A stretch of DNA of 64,000 nt from Arthrobotrys musiformis (taxonomy: Eukaryota; Ascomycota; Orbiliomycetes; Orbiliales; Orbiliaceae), in assembly GCA_036971715.1 (NCBI GenBank), contig JAVHJL010000004.1:2976001-3040000 (forward strand). Direction: 5' to 3'. The translations under genes were made by a program, and so were the position numbers. The notes below the pieces were generated by a model that saw only the letters and a list, made by a program, of their open reading frames with translations, ran no database searches and was not told the origin of the DNA. Below are positions 11,541 through 23,445 of this stretch, piece after piece (the stretch's first letter is position 1; each line of letters starts with the position of its first letter).

Positions 11541-13374
11541 ATGGCGTTGTTACAGACATCGCTAATTTGGGTTACTGGCCTCATCGCTCTCGCCATCTTG
11601 ATCGTCGTCGCCATTTCTTTCGTCGCCATATACAGTGCTCCCAGGGACCGCAGTCTATTCGTATCCGTAGTCACCGTTCTCGCTCTTACGTCATTACTCG
11701 CGACCGTCTGTCTTTTACCGCTAGACATTGCTCTCGTTTCGTCGACTACCGATAGTACTACCGGCACCAAGAAGAAATGGGCGGATCCGGACACGGTCAA
11801 CAGTATACTTTTGAGTCTTAAAGTGGTTTATTATCTCCTTTATTCGTTGGATGCTTTGATGTGTCTTTTGGTCATACCGTTTGCATACTTTTGGTAAGAG
11901 GGAAAAGATTCATGGCCGGGAACTTCAGAGTGGCAACAGCGTACTAATATGTTCTGGACAGGTACGAAGAATGGGATATCGATTCTACAGCAGGTTCACG
12001 GATTCGAGGTGCTTTCAAGTACACCACGGCTTTCATTCTCCTTTTACTTGTTCTATTCCTTGTCGGCTTCTTCATTCCTGTTGCTGCAGGAAGAACCGGC
12101 AAAGAACACTACGATCTCGATTTCTTCCGTAAACTACTTCTCGAAAACCGGGGCGAACGGGCGTTGACATTCATCGTGGGCGTATTACTATGTCTCGGCA
12201 CGATACTATACGTCATCTACACCGCTCCAGGCCTTGCTCTCTTCCCAGTCTCTCTCATCAAGTCGATCCCGGCAATTTCTATCACATCAGCTGAGGAGGC
12301 TCGTGATGCTTTGGCAATTAACCGGGAGAGGCAGCGAATTATCGAGGCCAAGAATGCTGGGTCAAATGGTCTAAACGCCAAGGATCGGAGGGAACTTGAA
12401 GCTTTGCAGCGAGAAGAGAGGAGTTTGACTCGAAAGCAGAGGCTTGCGGATGAAGGAAGGAACAAGTTGTGGCTCAAGGTCCGGGCTGCCTTGAGGCCGT
12501 TTAAACTGCTTCTCGGGCTTCTTCTACTCGGAATCTCGGCTTTGCTCGTTGCATCCATGTTGATCACAGGGTATTTCCCCCGCATCTCCATTTCAAAGGC
12601 ACCATTGCTGACGTTTATTCTAGCATCGACAAAATCAAATTCTCCAAATGTGGTGCAAGATGCGGCTACATCCTCACCGATGTCAACATCTTTAACCCTA
12701 TCAACTGGATTTTCGTTAAAGCCTCGAAAGTATTCCCCATTGATTATGTGATCGCTCTTCTTCTTGTTCTCTTTTTCTTCATCTCTACCGTCGTCGGTCT
12801 CGCCTTTATCGGTATTCGCTTCCTCTGGATTGTGATCTTCAAGATCCGCAGCGGCCATACGAAACCACAGGCTTTGCTTATGGGCACAACTCTGCTCACG
12901 CTCTCTGTGCTCGCAATAAACTACGGTTTAACCATGTTTGTGGCGCCACAATACTCCCACTTCGGTGGTCAGAAGTACTGCACTTGGCCAATGAATGAGC
13001 CCGGTGTAGTTCGTGACTGCACAAACCATCCCGACCATCTCATCCCATGCTCCGCAGGTGCTACAGGACCCGCTGCCGAAGTCTGCACGCCTACCGTGGT
13101 ATCAACCTTTATCAACAGAATTACCTTGAACTATCCTTTCTTCGGCATCTTTACTTTCTGGGCACAGTTTGCGTTCATTGGATTATTCGTCATCACTGCT
13201 TTGACATCACTTGTGAGAACCCCGAAGATGAACTTTGAGGATCAATTGGCCGATGAAGATGAAGAGGAAGAGGAGAGTTTGTTGGGGGCTACCGGGAATA
13301 GGTTTGCAGGTGCATGGGAGGATGTTCGTGGAAGTACCAGGCATGGTAATAATTATACCAGCAATTCCCATTGA
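11541..13374 (+). CDS. LMBD1-type lysosomal/vacuolar cobalamin transporter
   Basis: The protein belongs to the LMBR1 membrane family; the animal member LMBD1 is needed for cobalamin export from lysosomes. Three exons give 570 residues: 11541-11893, 11962-12570 and 12624-13374. About nine hydrophobic segments are visible, starting with residues 6-31 and 38-65. A charged, coiled-coil-like cytosolic stretch lies at about residues 220-280 (EEARDALAINRERQ... to RRELEALQREERSL). Conserved LMBD1 blocks include YYLLYSLDA, DVNIFNPINWI and APQYSHFGGQKYC. The C-terminus is acidic. The first intron has a textbook TACTAAT branch site. Most fungi do not use cobalamin, so the substrate here is uncertain; the name rests on sequence family only. 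Confidence 0.9.
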
Positions 13375-14037
13375 TTAAATTAACAGTGCTTTGTTTTTTT
13401 TCTTTCTTTCTCTTTTCCATTCGTCCATTGCATCATTAAGAGTTACATCATATTGATTTCAGCGGTCTGGGAAAGATTCGCTTTTGGGTATGCATATTGA
13501 TTGTGCGGCATTGGGATTCGCTTCGACCAAAAAAAAGGGGACATTTTTATTCTTTAGCTTAGGGGGAATGCATTGTTAGTTCTTTTACTATCGTGGACAT
13601 GGGTTCGGTGTTTGCGGGTGTGCGGGAATGGATTTTACGTTTTACTGTATATCATTACCTTGAATAAGTCCAATTGATTTTATCCTTTTTGAATTGTATA
13701 GTCTATCGTGCTGCTGCTGGTCCCCAGTCTTCTAACCACAGAACCTTGCCTAAGTTGATAGTTCTTCTCCCCACAATTCCGTAGACGTCGACATGGATGA
13801 ATCCCTAGCTGGGGAACCCACCGAGCTAGAACTCCCTATAATCTCGTGTGGCACAAACAGCCTGCAGAGGACCCTTGCTAGTTACTCTCGAGGGGCTGCT
13901 CCTTAGCCAATCGCCACTGGATCTAACTAAACCCCGCTCGACGTTGCATGCCGTCGCCTTGCATTCGAAACTAACAAAATCCCACGAACTCGTTCCGTTC
14001 AACGTTTCTCGCTGCTCAAATTCATGACACCAAACTC
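13375..14037. other. intergenic
   Basis: This stretch holds the 3' flank of the transporter gene, with pyrimidine-rich runs near 13395-13420, and the promoter of the next gene. Nothing coding is supported. Confidence 0.5.
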
Positions 14038-14593
14038 ATGCGCCTCGCCTTCCCCAAACACCTATTTTTAGGTAAACGGCCCTCTACTTACTTCTTCAGA
14101 CCCTCAACTCGATCCCTCTATCGAACAAATCGACAATTCGCTTTTTCAACCACAGCTTGCACGATGTCCTCACAAGTTTCAACACAGAAATACAAACTCG
14201 TCTACTTCGTCCCCCCGGAAGACCTCGAGAAGACCAAAGCGGCAATTTTTGCTGCGGGGGCGGGACGGTACCCCGGTTCTGGGAATTATACCGAATGCGC
14301 TTGGGTTTCCCTCGGAACGGGACAATTCAGACCCGGTGATGCGGCGAATCCGCATATCGGACAAGTAGGAAAGGTGGAAAAGGTGGAAGAGGCGAGGGTT
14401 GAGACGCTCGTGATTGGTGAGGAGCTTACGAGAAAGGTCGTGGAGGCTCTGAAAAGGTTCGTATTGTTTATGTGATGGACTGCGGCTTGCGATCTTCGAA
14501 TGTGATTTTTTATTAACTCTGTTCTCTGTAATTTCAAGTGCGCATCCGTACGAGGAGCCTGCATACGATGTGATCAAGTTGGAAGACTTTTAA
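14038..14593 (+). CDS. small NIF3-like (NGG1-interacting factor 3 type) protein
   Basis: Two exons, 14038-14456 and 14539-14593, give 157 residues. From residue 43 on (MSSQVSTQKYKLVYFVPPED) the protein matches the small alpha/beta domain found alone in many fungi and bacteria and inserted in NIF3 proteins: KLVYFVPPEDLEKTKAAIF, GAGRYPGSGNYTECAW, GTGQFRP and a C-terminal AHPYEEPAYDV block encoded by exon 2. Residues 1-42 are rich in Arg, Ser and Phe and poor in acidic residues, as in a mitochondrial targeting peptide. The internal ATG at 14164 would give a 115-residue cytosolic form. The biochemical role of this domain is not established. Confidence 0.85.
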
Positions 14594-15090
14594 AGAATTG
14601 GACAGTAGATGGACTGGTATGGCTAGCTAAAAGATATCGATATCTGGTATCTGGTTCCACTATTCCTTGGATTACTATTTACTAACTAATCAATCGACCC
14701 TGCTGCAACAATTATTATTTTGTGACATAGAAAGAAAACCCAGTTTTAGAATTTGATGGTTGTTCAGGCACATGTATGCTTATGATGATGAATTGGAAGA
14801 TTTATATATATATAAATCCAGGGCATCGATCTGGTAGGTCGGCTGAATCCATGGACGATATCCCGAGTCAGAATTGAAAGTGACATGTATACATGCAAAT
14901 ACGTCGTACAATATTAGATCATACATTCGCATCGAATCCAATCATACATTATGTTTGCGCCGCATTACCAAAATCCCCAGTATCCAGGGTTTGAGAGCCT
15001 GCATAAATCACAAATTATACAAACTACAGCTTGCAACTTCGGAGTTATAATTATCGATATATCACGATACTAGAAATTTTGGTATAAGAA
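14594..15090. other. intergenic, left edge of the accessory block
   Basis: This AT-rich stretch has a short TA run at about 14802-14815. No gene or RNA is recognisable. It separates the conserved left block from the accessory genes. Confidence 0.45.
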
Positions 15091-15705
15091 ATGCCACCAG
15101 TGCAACTTGCCCTCACTGGGGGCGCCTCAGTTGATACCTCCATATGCACCCCCTCGCCGCTTGACCCCGCAATTCGCGAATTCGTGGCACAAGAGCTATA
15201 CAAGAGATATAAGCACATCAGAGCCTCTATTGATCAGAACAATGAACCTACAACGTCGAAAGACGCATCTCTTCAAAATACATGGGAATTTCTCCCGGAA
15301 CACTTGAAAGCCTCCACGAGAGCACAAGCGGAAGATATTCCCCGGAAACTCGGCCTAGTTGGGTATTTCATGGCTAAAGCGGATGATGAAATGACAAATG
15401 GGCTCCAATCTATCGAGAAATTTACGCCGGATCAATTGGAATATCTCGGAGAAGTTGAGCATGATCGGTGGGTTGCTGAAAGAATTAAGAGCGGCTGGCA
15501 GGTGGCGGAGCAACGTGATTCATCATCCAGGGAAACACCATTCTTTGTGCCGTATGTTGAATTGGAACAGAAGTGGAAGGATGTAGATAAGTTTATGGTG
15601 GAGGGGGTTATTGATATTCTGGGGTTGTCGGGATATAGAGTTTTCAGGAGGGGTCCAGGGACGAAATTTGTCCGTACGAACGTTCGAACAGTAGTTAATC
15701 TCTAG
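15091..15705 (+). CDS. RyR-domain protein
   Basis: This is a single-exon gene of 204 residues. The second half matches the RyR domain: LGEVEHDRWVAERIKSGW, a gap with RETPFFVPYVELEQKWKD and a terminal VIDILGLSGYRVFRRG, parallel to the EHERW...GWRYG...HP.LVPWEEL...KD pattern of the family. The middle (WEFLPEHLKASTRAQAEDIP RKLG) matches the region that precedes RyR in bacterial NAD-binding/TrkA-type RyR proteins (W.eLpe..R.SNR.QA). No channel or NAD-binding part is present. The family has no settled function in fungi. The gene converges on the polyketide synthase, with 227 bases between the stop codons. Membership in the cluster, or acquisition from bacteria, is possible but unproven. Confidence 0.78.
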   Translation: MPPVQLALTGGASVDTSICTPSPLDPAIREFVAQELYKRYKHIRASIDQNNEPTTSKDASLQNTWEFLPEHLKASTRAQAEDIPRKLGLVGYFMAKADDEMTNGLQSIEKFTPDQLEYLGEVEHDRWVAERIKSGWQVAEQRDSSSRETPFFVPYVELEQKWKDVDKFMVEGVIDILGLSGYRVFRRGPGTKFVRTNVRTVVNL

Positions 15706-15932
15706 ATCTCTCTACATATATATATGTTTCGACTCTCCTTTTTCTCCCTACTGTTGACCCGAAACTCAGATCGGGTTGCACCTGAGCATATATAGGTATA
15801 TATATGTGATCTATATGCTTGGTAGTTGAATACAAAGACCTAAGCGGGCCTTAACAAGCGATACATTGTGCAAAGAACTAGAACTCATTTAACACGATCC
15901 TGGAATATAATAAGACAGTATCCCACTGTATC

Positions 15933-18900
15933 TTATTTCTTTGATCTAACTTCACTCCGCCTCACTACATTCTGAGCGAGAGAGGAGAGACTCGGCGCAC
16001 CCAAAATCTCGAATACCGGCACATCTGATCGGAATTGCTTCAAAAACCAATTCCGTAATTCCGTTGTTTGGAGTGAATCGACACCGTATGTCTGAACCGC
16101 CTTATTTTGGTCTATATCCTCTGGGTCCATCCCTGCTATGGTTGCGGCCAGTCTTCGGGTTAAAGCCGCTGCTACAATACCAATCGCTTCTTCGTCTGAT
16201 TTTGCAGCAGCAAATCGAGATGCATCATCTTTTCCAGTCAATCCCTTACCCTTAGATGGGGTAGAGCTATCAGCCTCAGTAAGACGGCGTAGTTCTTGGA
16301 ACATTGGGTTTCTTCCCCAGTTTGCTCCAGAATCTAGTTGCGGATCAGTATGAAGAAGCCTCAGACCTAAGATAACTTGTACTTCATCCGGTGACAGAAA
16401 TGGCAAACTAGCGTCACAGTAGTGATCTAGCAGCGCGTAAAGGTCAGAACGTTGGACAGGGAGATAAGTATCAGCGCCAGGTGGGCTCAGGTTTGAGGCT
16501 AACGGCCCAAGCTGTACAGACACTGCTTTGAAGCCGTGAATTGCACGATGGTGTGCTAAAGCACCCGTATAAGTGCCTATTGCCGCATTGACGCCTTGAC
16601 CTTTGTTTCCCAAAATGCCTTCAACAGAGGAAAGAAGTAGAAAAAAGTCCAGCTCTTTGGGTAGTAATGAGTGAAGATTCCAACTTCCCGAAGTTTTAGA
16701 AATGATCGAAGCGTCCCACTCCTCGTGGGTTATTTCAGAAAATGGTGCTTCCTATATATGTTCGTTAGCTATATATCAATCGCCCCTCATCTGGTACTGC
16801 CAGTAACACAGGAAGTCACCTCGGCGTTCCGTGGGTATTAATTAATTTGGGACTTACATTTAAGACTGTATTGTCGCTAGCGTGGATACAACCCTTAATT
16901 GGGGGGGCAATTCCAACAAGAGATTCGATCGCTTCAAAGAGAGACTTGCGGTTGGAAATTTCACAAGATGGTACAATGCAATGCACGCCCATGGCTTCTA
17001 GACTGGTTGCCAAAGATGACGCCGAAGTTTTACGCTGGCTTGATTGGGATAGCAAAATGAGGTTTTTTGCTCCCCTAGCTGCCATCCAAAGAGCGGTCTC
17101 ATGGCCGAGATCGCGATCATCGAATGTGCCAGCGATGACGTAGGAAGCATCCGGAGTTAACGATACTATCTGCTTTTGTGTCAAAGCTGCCTGTGTATAA
17201 TTGACTGTATTAGTTTCTTTGATGCCAATCTGCTTCAAGGTTCTACAGGCTGCATGTTCATACACATACCTTGACCTGGCTCGTCGGCTCTATTTCGACC
17301 ACTATTTTCCCGTTTGATTTTCCGCTCTGCATGAGCCGGAGGGCCTCTGTTATATTTGAAATGTCGAACTTATGGATTTGGTTCGCCGTTCGAAGGCTGC
17401 CCTGTTTAAATAGCCCGATAACTTCATTGACCAGTTCCGTAACTCGACCTGGTCGCTTGAGGAACATGTAGTTCATATCAACTGCATTGAAAGAGCAATT
17501 CCTCTCTAGCTGTACTAATGGAAGGGAACCAGTAACTCCCACTTGAAGATTCTTTTTTCCAATTTCCACAAACCGGCCGAAGGGCGCTATGCATTCCCAC
17601 GAATTAAGCATAATATCTCCAGATAATGAGCTGAACACAACATCGACACCATGGCCATCGGTGAGCCGCACCACTTCTTTGGAGAAATTGAGACTCGTGT
17701 CTTGGCTATTGAATATATGGTTAGATGGAATGCCATAGCATTTTGTGAGTAGCTCACGTTTATCGTCTGTACCGACGGTCGTAAAAATATTTGCAGCACC
17801 AAGATACTTCGCGATTTGGATAGCCGCTTGGCCTGTACCTCCCGCGCCTGAGTGAATCAACACTGTCTCGCCAGCTTTCAACTGCGCTAGGTACCGTAGG
17901 GAGTGCCATGCGGTAGCGAAGTTCAAGGGAATAGATGCGGCTTCAGCGAACGTCATCGAGTCTGGGATGACGGAGAAATTTTGAGCTTGGTTGCGGAAGA
18001 ACGTTCGATACCCTTCGATAGAAAATCCACAAACGCGGTGACCGGGAAGAAGCCCATGGCCATCGGTGTCGCGACCTATACGAGTTACAACTCCAGCAAC
18101 TTCGCTGCCGACATTTCCATCGGTAAGTGTGCCGGAGGCAACTAAATAATCGTTGTAGTTGAGGCCAACGGCTTTAACCTCTATCTCGACTTCATTATCT
18201 TGCAGAGTAATATTGTCCCCTGAGTCGGAATCTTCGATAAAGTGTATATTCTCGAAAGTGCTGGATGGGGTGATCTCATATTCAGACAGTGAAACAGGAG
18301 GAACTGTCTCTGCTCTGGGCTCTTGATCAATTGTTTTAGAGAGGGTGGGTACAGTCGATCCAATGACCATTTTCAATGGCGTATTTACATCCCACGAAGT
18401 CATTGTGGGAATGTGGCCTAGTTGCATTGATTGCACCTTTTTCGTCACGGCTGCGTTTTCTCGCAGTTGGCAAAATTCAATATTTCCCGTGGATGTCTCT
18501 CTAAAGGTCTGCGGCATATTCGAGCTGTCGTTCTCTGAAACCAGTGCTTGATAGGCCCGTGAAATAGCCTCAACTCGCGAAATAGTGTCTGTCTTAGTGA
18601 CTGAGAGCGTGGCAAAACTGACCATGCTCTCTTCTTGACGAATGACTCTGGATAGTCCATCGATCAGATGGTCTGGGCTGAATTGGGTTGAAAGTGGACC
18701 CAAGGTTTGAATCCATAATATATGACGACCGCTCCTTAATAATTTTTTGAGGAGTAGAAGATCGTCTTTGCTTGGGCCGGCTAGGATCGACTCTCTGTCG
18801 ACATCCCACAGAATAATCTTGAAATCGGATTGGCTGCTGGCCATGGAGTCCGCGCCCTGCGCGGAGTTGATGACCTGACATGTTTCTTTAACTGATTCCA

Positions 18901-21900
18901 ATACCGATTGCAAAGCAGTAGCCAAATCTGTAACTGCAGATGAGGGATCGTGAACGTGAATCTTAATTGTGCGAGATTTCACCCCATTGCGCAGGAGTTG
19001 GCTTTTTTGTGCAGCGAGTTCGGGTCCAGGTTTTGCTTTACTACCAATAGGTGCCAAAGCTTTCCAATTGAAGTTCCAGCAGGTATGAAGTTGGGCTGGA
19101 GATATGACTGACGTATCTTCGTCGATGGGTGCTTTTGTCGTCTCGTAGCCCCCGATTTCGAGTTTTAAATTGTTTTGCGAATCAGTGACGGATATAGAAT
19201 GTCTACTGCCATTGCCTCCAGAGAAATCTAGCTGTGTGGTCACAGATAGAGAAGAAATGGGACTACTTAGCCCAGTGCTTGAAAGCCATAGACTCTTTAG
19301 CTTCTTCGGTATCAAAGTTGAAGCAAGGCTCGATGTTTCGCTAACGAAGTTTGCCAGCGTAACTTGTAGTATAGCATCTAAGGTCGCCGGGTGAACTGTA
19401 TGCGTTCGGTCTACAGCGCGTGAGACACGCTTCCGTTGCAAATCAAGTCCAGATCCTTGTGGATAGACATTTATTATAGCTCGGACTTCCTTTGGAGTAG
19501 CCCACAGAATCTGGCTGACCCTCTTAAAGGACGGCCCCAACAGGTATCCAGCCTTCTCAATCGCATCATAGAATCGATTAGTGGGGAGTTCAGCCGTCGA
19601 GTGATGGTTCGGCTCACGAGAGGGATTCTCGTAGTTGTTGGTATCGAACTCTGCTCGAACAGTTCCTCTACAGTTCGTTTTCCAATCACCAGTTTCGCAA
19701 GAAGATATAGTGAATTCAAACCAAGCCGTAGGTTTTGATGGTTTTCGTGATCCCTCAGGGTTTTGTTGCGTCCCCGTTTCCCCAAGGACTCTCAAGTGAA
19801 TCTGTGTCTCAAGCTCCGCAGGGGGTTCGGGTATAGGCATGGCGGCTATGAATTCGACATCTTTGAAACTAAATGCTAATGGAGCCACATTCAAGGTTTC
19901 GCGAGTATATTGATTCATTGCTTCGATCGCCATAGCTAGCATTCCTGCAGCGGGATACACGGCAACGTCCCCAACCTAGCGCTAATTTTAGTATTTATTC
20001 AGCCTTTTATATAAGTTTAGGGCTCGGGGACAAACTTTGTAGTCTTCGATCCATTCAGACTTAGATGGTGTCAAAATATTTCTCCAAATTGCATGAAGTG
20101 GATTAAAGTCTGGGATAGGCGTTCCGAGAAGTTCGTTGGGTGTACGGCGGAACCTGTGGTTCTTGCTCCGTTGGTTCTCTCTCCAGTATGCTCGTGAGTG
20201 AGCGAAGGGATAGGGCGGAAGATCAATTAGCTGAGCTGTCTTACGGACGCAGCCATCATCACCATTGCTTGGTTTTGTGTTACTATAGCCACCGTTCAGA
20301 TTTGAAAGGTCTAGATGAAACCCGGAGCATTGGAGACCGCCTAGTGCTCTAAGGAATGAATCCGGTGCCGGTTTCCCTCTAATCAACGTTGACTCGTAGT
20401 GAACGTCTTGTGCAAACTGAAAGGGCTTCATTATTTCGCGAAGAGGACCTCTCAGAGCACTGTGTGGCCCAACCTCCAAAATATTTGTAATCAAAACACC
20501 GTTTCGGTGGCTAAGGTCAAGTCGTTTTGGTCTTTTTGCTATAGATGCAAGTTGATCGACCTTATCGACGCTTTTGGTAAAGTGGACGGCAGAGTACATA
20601 TTTGTCATCCAGTAATCCAGTTCTCTAAGACGTTCGCTAGAGACCTTCTCTCCAGTAAGATACGATATCATTGGTATAGAGTCGCTCTTCTCGTTTCCGT
20701 ATCGTGCTTCTAGAGACTCGACTAGAGGGAGATATTCCCTTGCAATTGGTATCATGTGTGGAGAGTGGTATGCACAAGATATCTTTAATTGGCGTGCGAA
20801 GATACCCTTCTCGTCTAGGATAGCTTTCAGCGCACCAATTTGCTCTGCGTCACCTGCGATAGTGACACTTTTAGGGCTGTTGATACATCCGATGTGAATG
20901 TCGTTATAACCCTTCGCGGTTGCCAAATCTTGCAAAATCGGCGAGATTTCTACCTCTCCGAGCCCCACGGCCATCATTGTTCCATTCGAGTTAGGATCCT
21001 TAGAGGCGGCCTCTCCGCCCATGCCTCTAAAGTATGCAATTTTCATAGCACTCCTTTGAGAAATTGCTCCCTTGCAATAAGCTGCTGCAACTTCGCCAGA
21101 AGAGTGCCCTATAACAATTGCAGGCTTCACATTGCACTGCTCCAAAAGGTCCACTAGGGCGATTTGGAGAGCACTGCTCAAGGGCTGGCTTATAGCCGGG
21201 TCATTTGCTTTAGAATCCGAAGCTTCTTTAGCCAGTTCTTCTTCTAAATCCCAGGGACAGCCAAAGCTCGTTAAATATTTTGCTGATAGTTTGATGCTTT
21301 GGGCGAATGCAGGGTATCGAAGTAGTTCAATGCCCATTCGTGGATACTGGGCTCCTTGCCCTGTGAACACAAATGCGACACGTGGGTTTTGAAAGGGGCG
21401 TCGGGGGATAGACGGCTCGATAGCCTTAAGTGATTCTGGCGATTCCACAATTGCATATGCTTTCCAAGGAAGGGGGCTGCGACAATTTTCCAAAGTATAT
21501 GCTAAGCGCTGGCAAACGTCAGGAATGCTACTGTTACCATGGGCTTTGTCTGCAAAATATTTGCTATATGAGTCCCCAATCCGTTTGGTGCCATCTCTGT
21601 CGGCTGCTGATAACGATAAAAGGTAGGGTCCAGATTCTGAGGCTGGAGGTACCAAACCGGCCGAAACTGCAGGCTGAGGTGCATATGGTTCTATAATGGT
21701 ATTGTGGCTCGCCTTAAGTCCTCGTTCAGCGAGAAACCCGTATGCGTCATCGATCACTACATGTGCATTGGTGCCGCCGAACCCGAACGAATTTAGCGAT
21801 GCCCTGCGCAACCCTTTGATAGGCCAAGCCGTTGCTTTGGTTGGAAACTGCGTCGGATTAGAACCCAGGTCAATTGAAGATGTGGGAAAGAAACTGCACC

Positions 21901-23445
21901 TTAAGTCTGTAATATGTATCATCGATAGCCGGGTTAAGTTGAATGAGATCTGCTATAGGCGGTATTATTCCGTGCTCGAGAACGAGTACTGTTCTAATTA
22001 TACCCAACATTCCGCTTCCCGCTTCCATATGTCCCATATTTGCTTTCCCTGACCCTCTAGACTAGAGTTAGCTACTCGCTGGCAGATCTCGAATAAATAA
22101 AATATACTTACAAATAAAGCATGTCGTCGGAACTTCGTGCGGTGCGAAAGGCCTCCCCAATCGCATGTGATTCAATCGGATCACCAAGAGCGGTGCCGGT
22201 TCCATGAGCCTCACAGTAGCGAGTGGGTCCCATAGATATCCCAGCTCTTTCATACGTGTCTTTAATTAGAGCAAGTTGGGAATCTCCATTTGGTTGAGTA
22301 ATTCCGGGAGTGTAGCCGTCTGAGTTACTACCTGAAGCACGAATTACCGCCCGGATTACATTGTTATCCCGAATTGCGTCTGAGACCCGCTTGATGAGCA
22401 AGACAGCAGATCCTTCTGCACGAGCGTATCCGTCCGCACGGGAATCAAAACTACGACATCTGTTACTTGGAGAGAGAAACCCCATGTTATCCAAATAAAG
22501 ATAGAAATCTGGCATATGCATAAGATTTGTCCCCGCAACGATACCCTGAAATCATCAACCCAGTCAGAAAGTGTATACGTTAGGGAGAATAGATCTAGAA
22601 GATTATGGCATCAAATTTAAGCCGGATGGCTTCTGGAGAGAAATAGACTCACTATATCAGTCTCCCCGGACCTCAAGAGCTGGCATGCCAGGTCCAAAGC
22701 GACTAAACTGCTCGAGCAAGCGGTGTCCACAGCGAGACTTGGCCCTTTCAAGTTAAAGAACCAACTCAGTCGATTTGGTACCATACTCAGCTCCGTACCT
22801 GTGACAGCGTATTTCGGAGCGGCCTCGGGGTCTTTCGAGTTGATGAGACCATAATCTTGTGAAAGACAACCAACGTGAACTGAGGTCCTAGTGCCGCTAA
22901 TTTCATTCACCTTCATTCCAGCTAGATGGTTTATCAGCAAGTTTCCCAGTTCAAGGACTGCTTCGGTCTTCGTGTATAGAGATTAGATGGAGTTCAAAAT
23001 ACCATTTTCAATCGCATGATATGTGGTCTCGAGCAGGAGTCGCTGCTGGGGATCCATTGCTCCGGCCTCCTCAGCCGTTATTGAGAAGAATGGAGCATCG
23101 AAAGCAGTAAGATTGTTATTGATAAAATACCCTTGTGGCTTGGAACTCTAGTTTCCCGGTCAGCAATTTTGAGCGGGCTTTCAATGTATTGAATTTGCTC
23201 ACTGCAGTATCATCAGATCCGGAACCTATATCACGGAAAGCTTCCAGATTAAACCTATTGTCAGGAATATCTGCTAGACAGTCTTCCCCATTGACCATAA
23301 CTTTCCAAAGAGCTTCTGAATCCTCAACACCGGAGGGGAACTTGAATGCGAAGCCAATAATGGCGAGAGGCTCTGAGGCCGTGGTATCCGCCTTTCTAGC
23401 CATGCCAATAGCCATTGTGCGAATCAATTTTGTTGCAGTAATCAA
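15933..23445 (-). CDS. highly reducing polyketide synthase, KS-AT-DH*-ER-KR*-ACP
   Basis: Nine exons give 2305 residues in one frame: 23445-23203, 23147-23003, 22921-22653, 22545-22112, 22056-21900, 21847-20036, 19975-17270, 17190-16858 and 16751-15933. The KS triad is present (DTACSSSL Cys about 198, EAHGTGT His about 333, NMGHME His about 373), as is the AT Ser (GHSSG, about 665). The DH domain keeps its Asp (HPATLD, about 1220), but the catalytic His is Tyr (WIEDYK, about 1019). No methyltransferase lies between DH and ER. The ER keeps its nucleotide motif (GAGGTGQAAI). The KR glycine motif reads GTFDDRDLG (1943-1951) instead of GGLGGLG, and its catalytic Tyr is Asn (about 2088). The ACP Ser sits in GVDSL (about 2259). 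No thioesterase or reductase release domain follows. In-frame ATGs at 23415 and 23403 are alternative starts. The product is unknown. Confidence 0.93.

Noticed and set aside
12217..12858. 213-codon open frame antisense to the cobalamin transporter gene
   Set aside because: It lies wholly opposite well-conserved exons and intron and has no family resemblance; it is a shadow of codon bias.
21841..21960. Apparent frameshift in the KS domain of the polyketide synthase, suggesting a pseudogene
   Set aside because: A 52-base intron (21848-21899, GTGCAG...GACGCAG with a CTAAT branch site) restores the frame exactly at the conserved NPAID...FPTKATAWP junction.
23116..23210. Premature stop after about 110 codons of the synthase
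   Set aside because: A GTGAGC donor at 23202 and a CTAG acceptor at 23148 remove the stop and join the conserved KS segments in frame.
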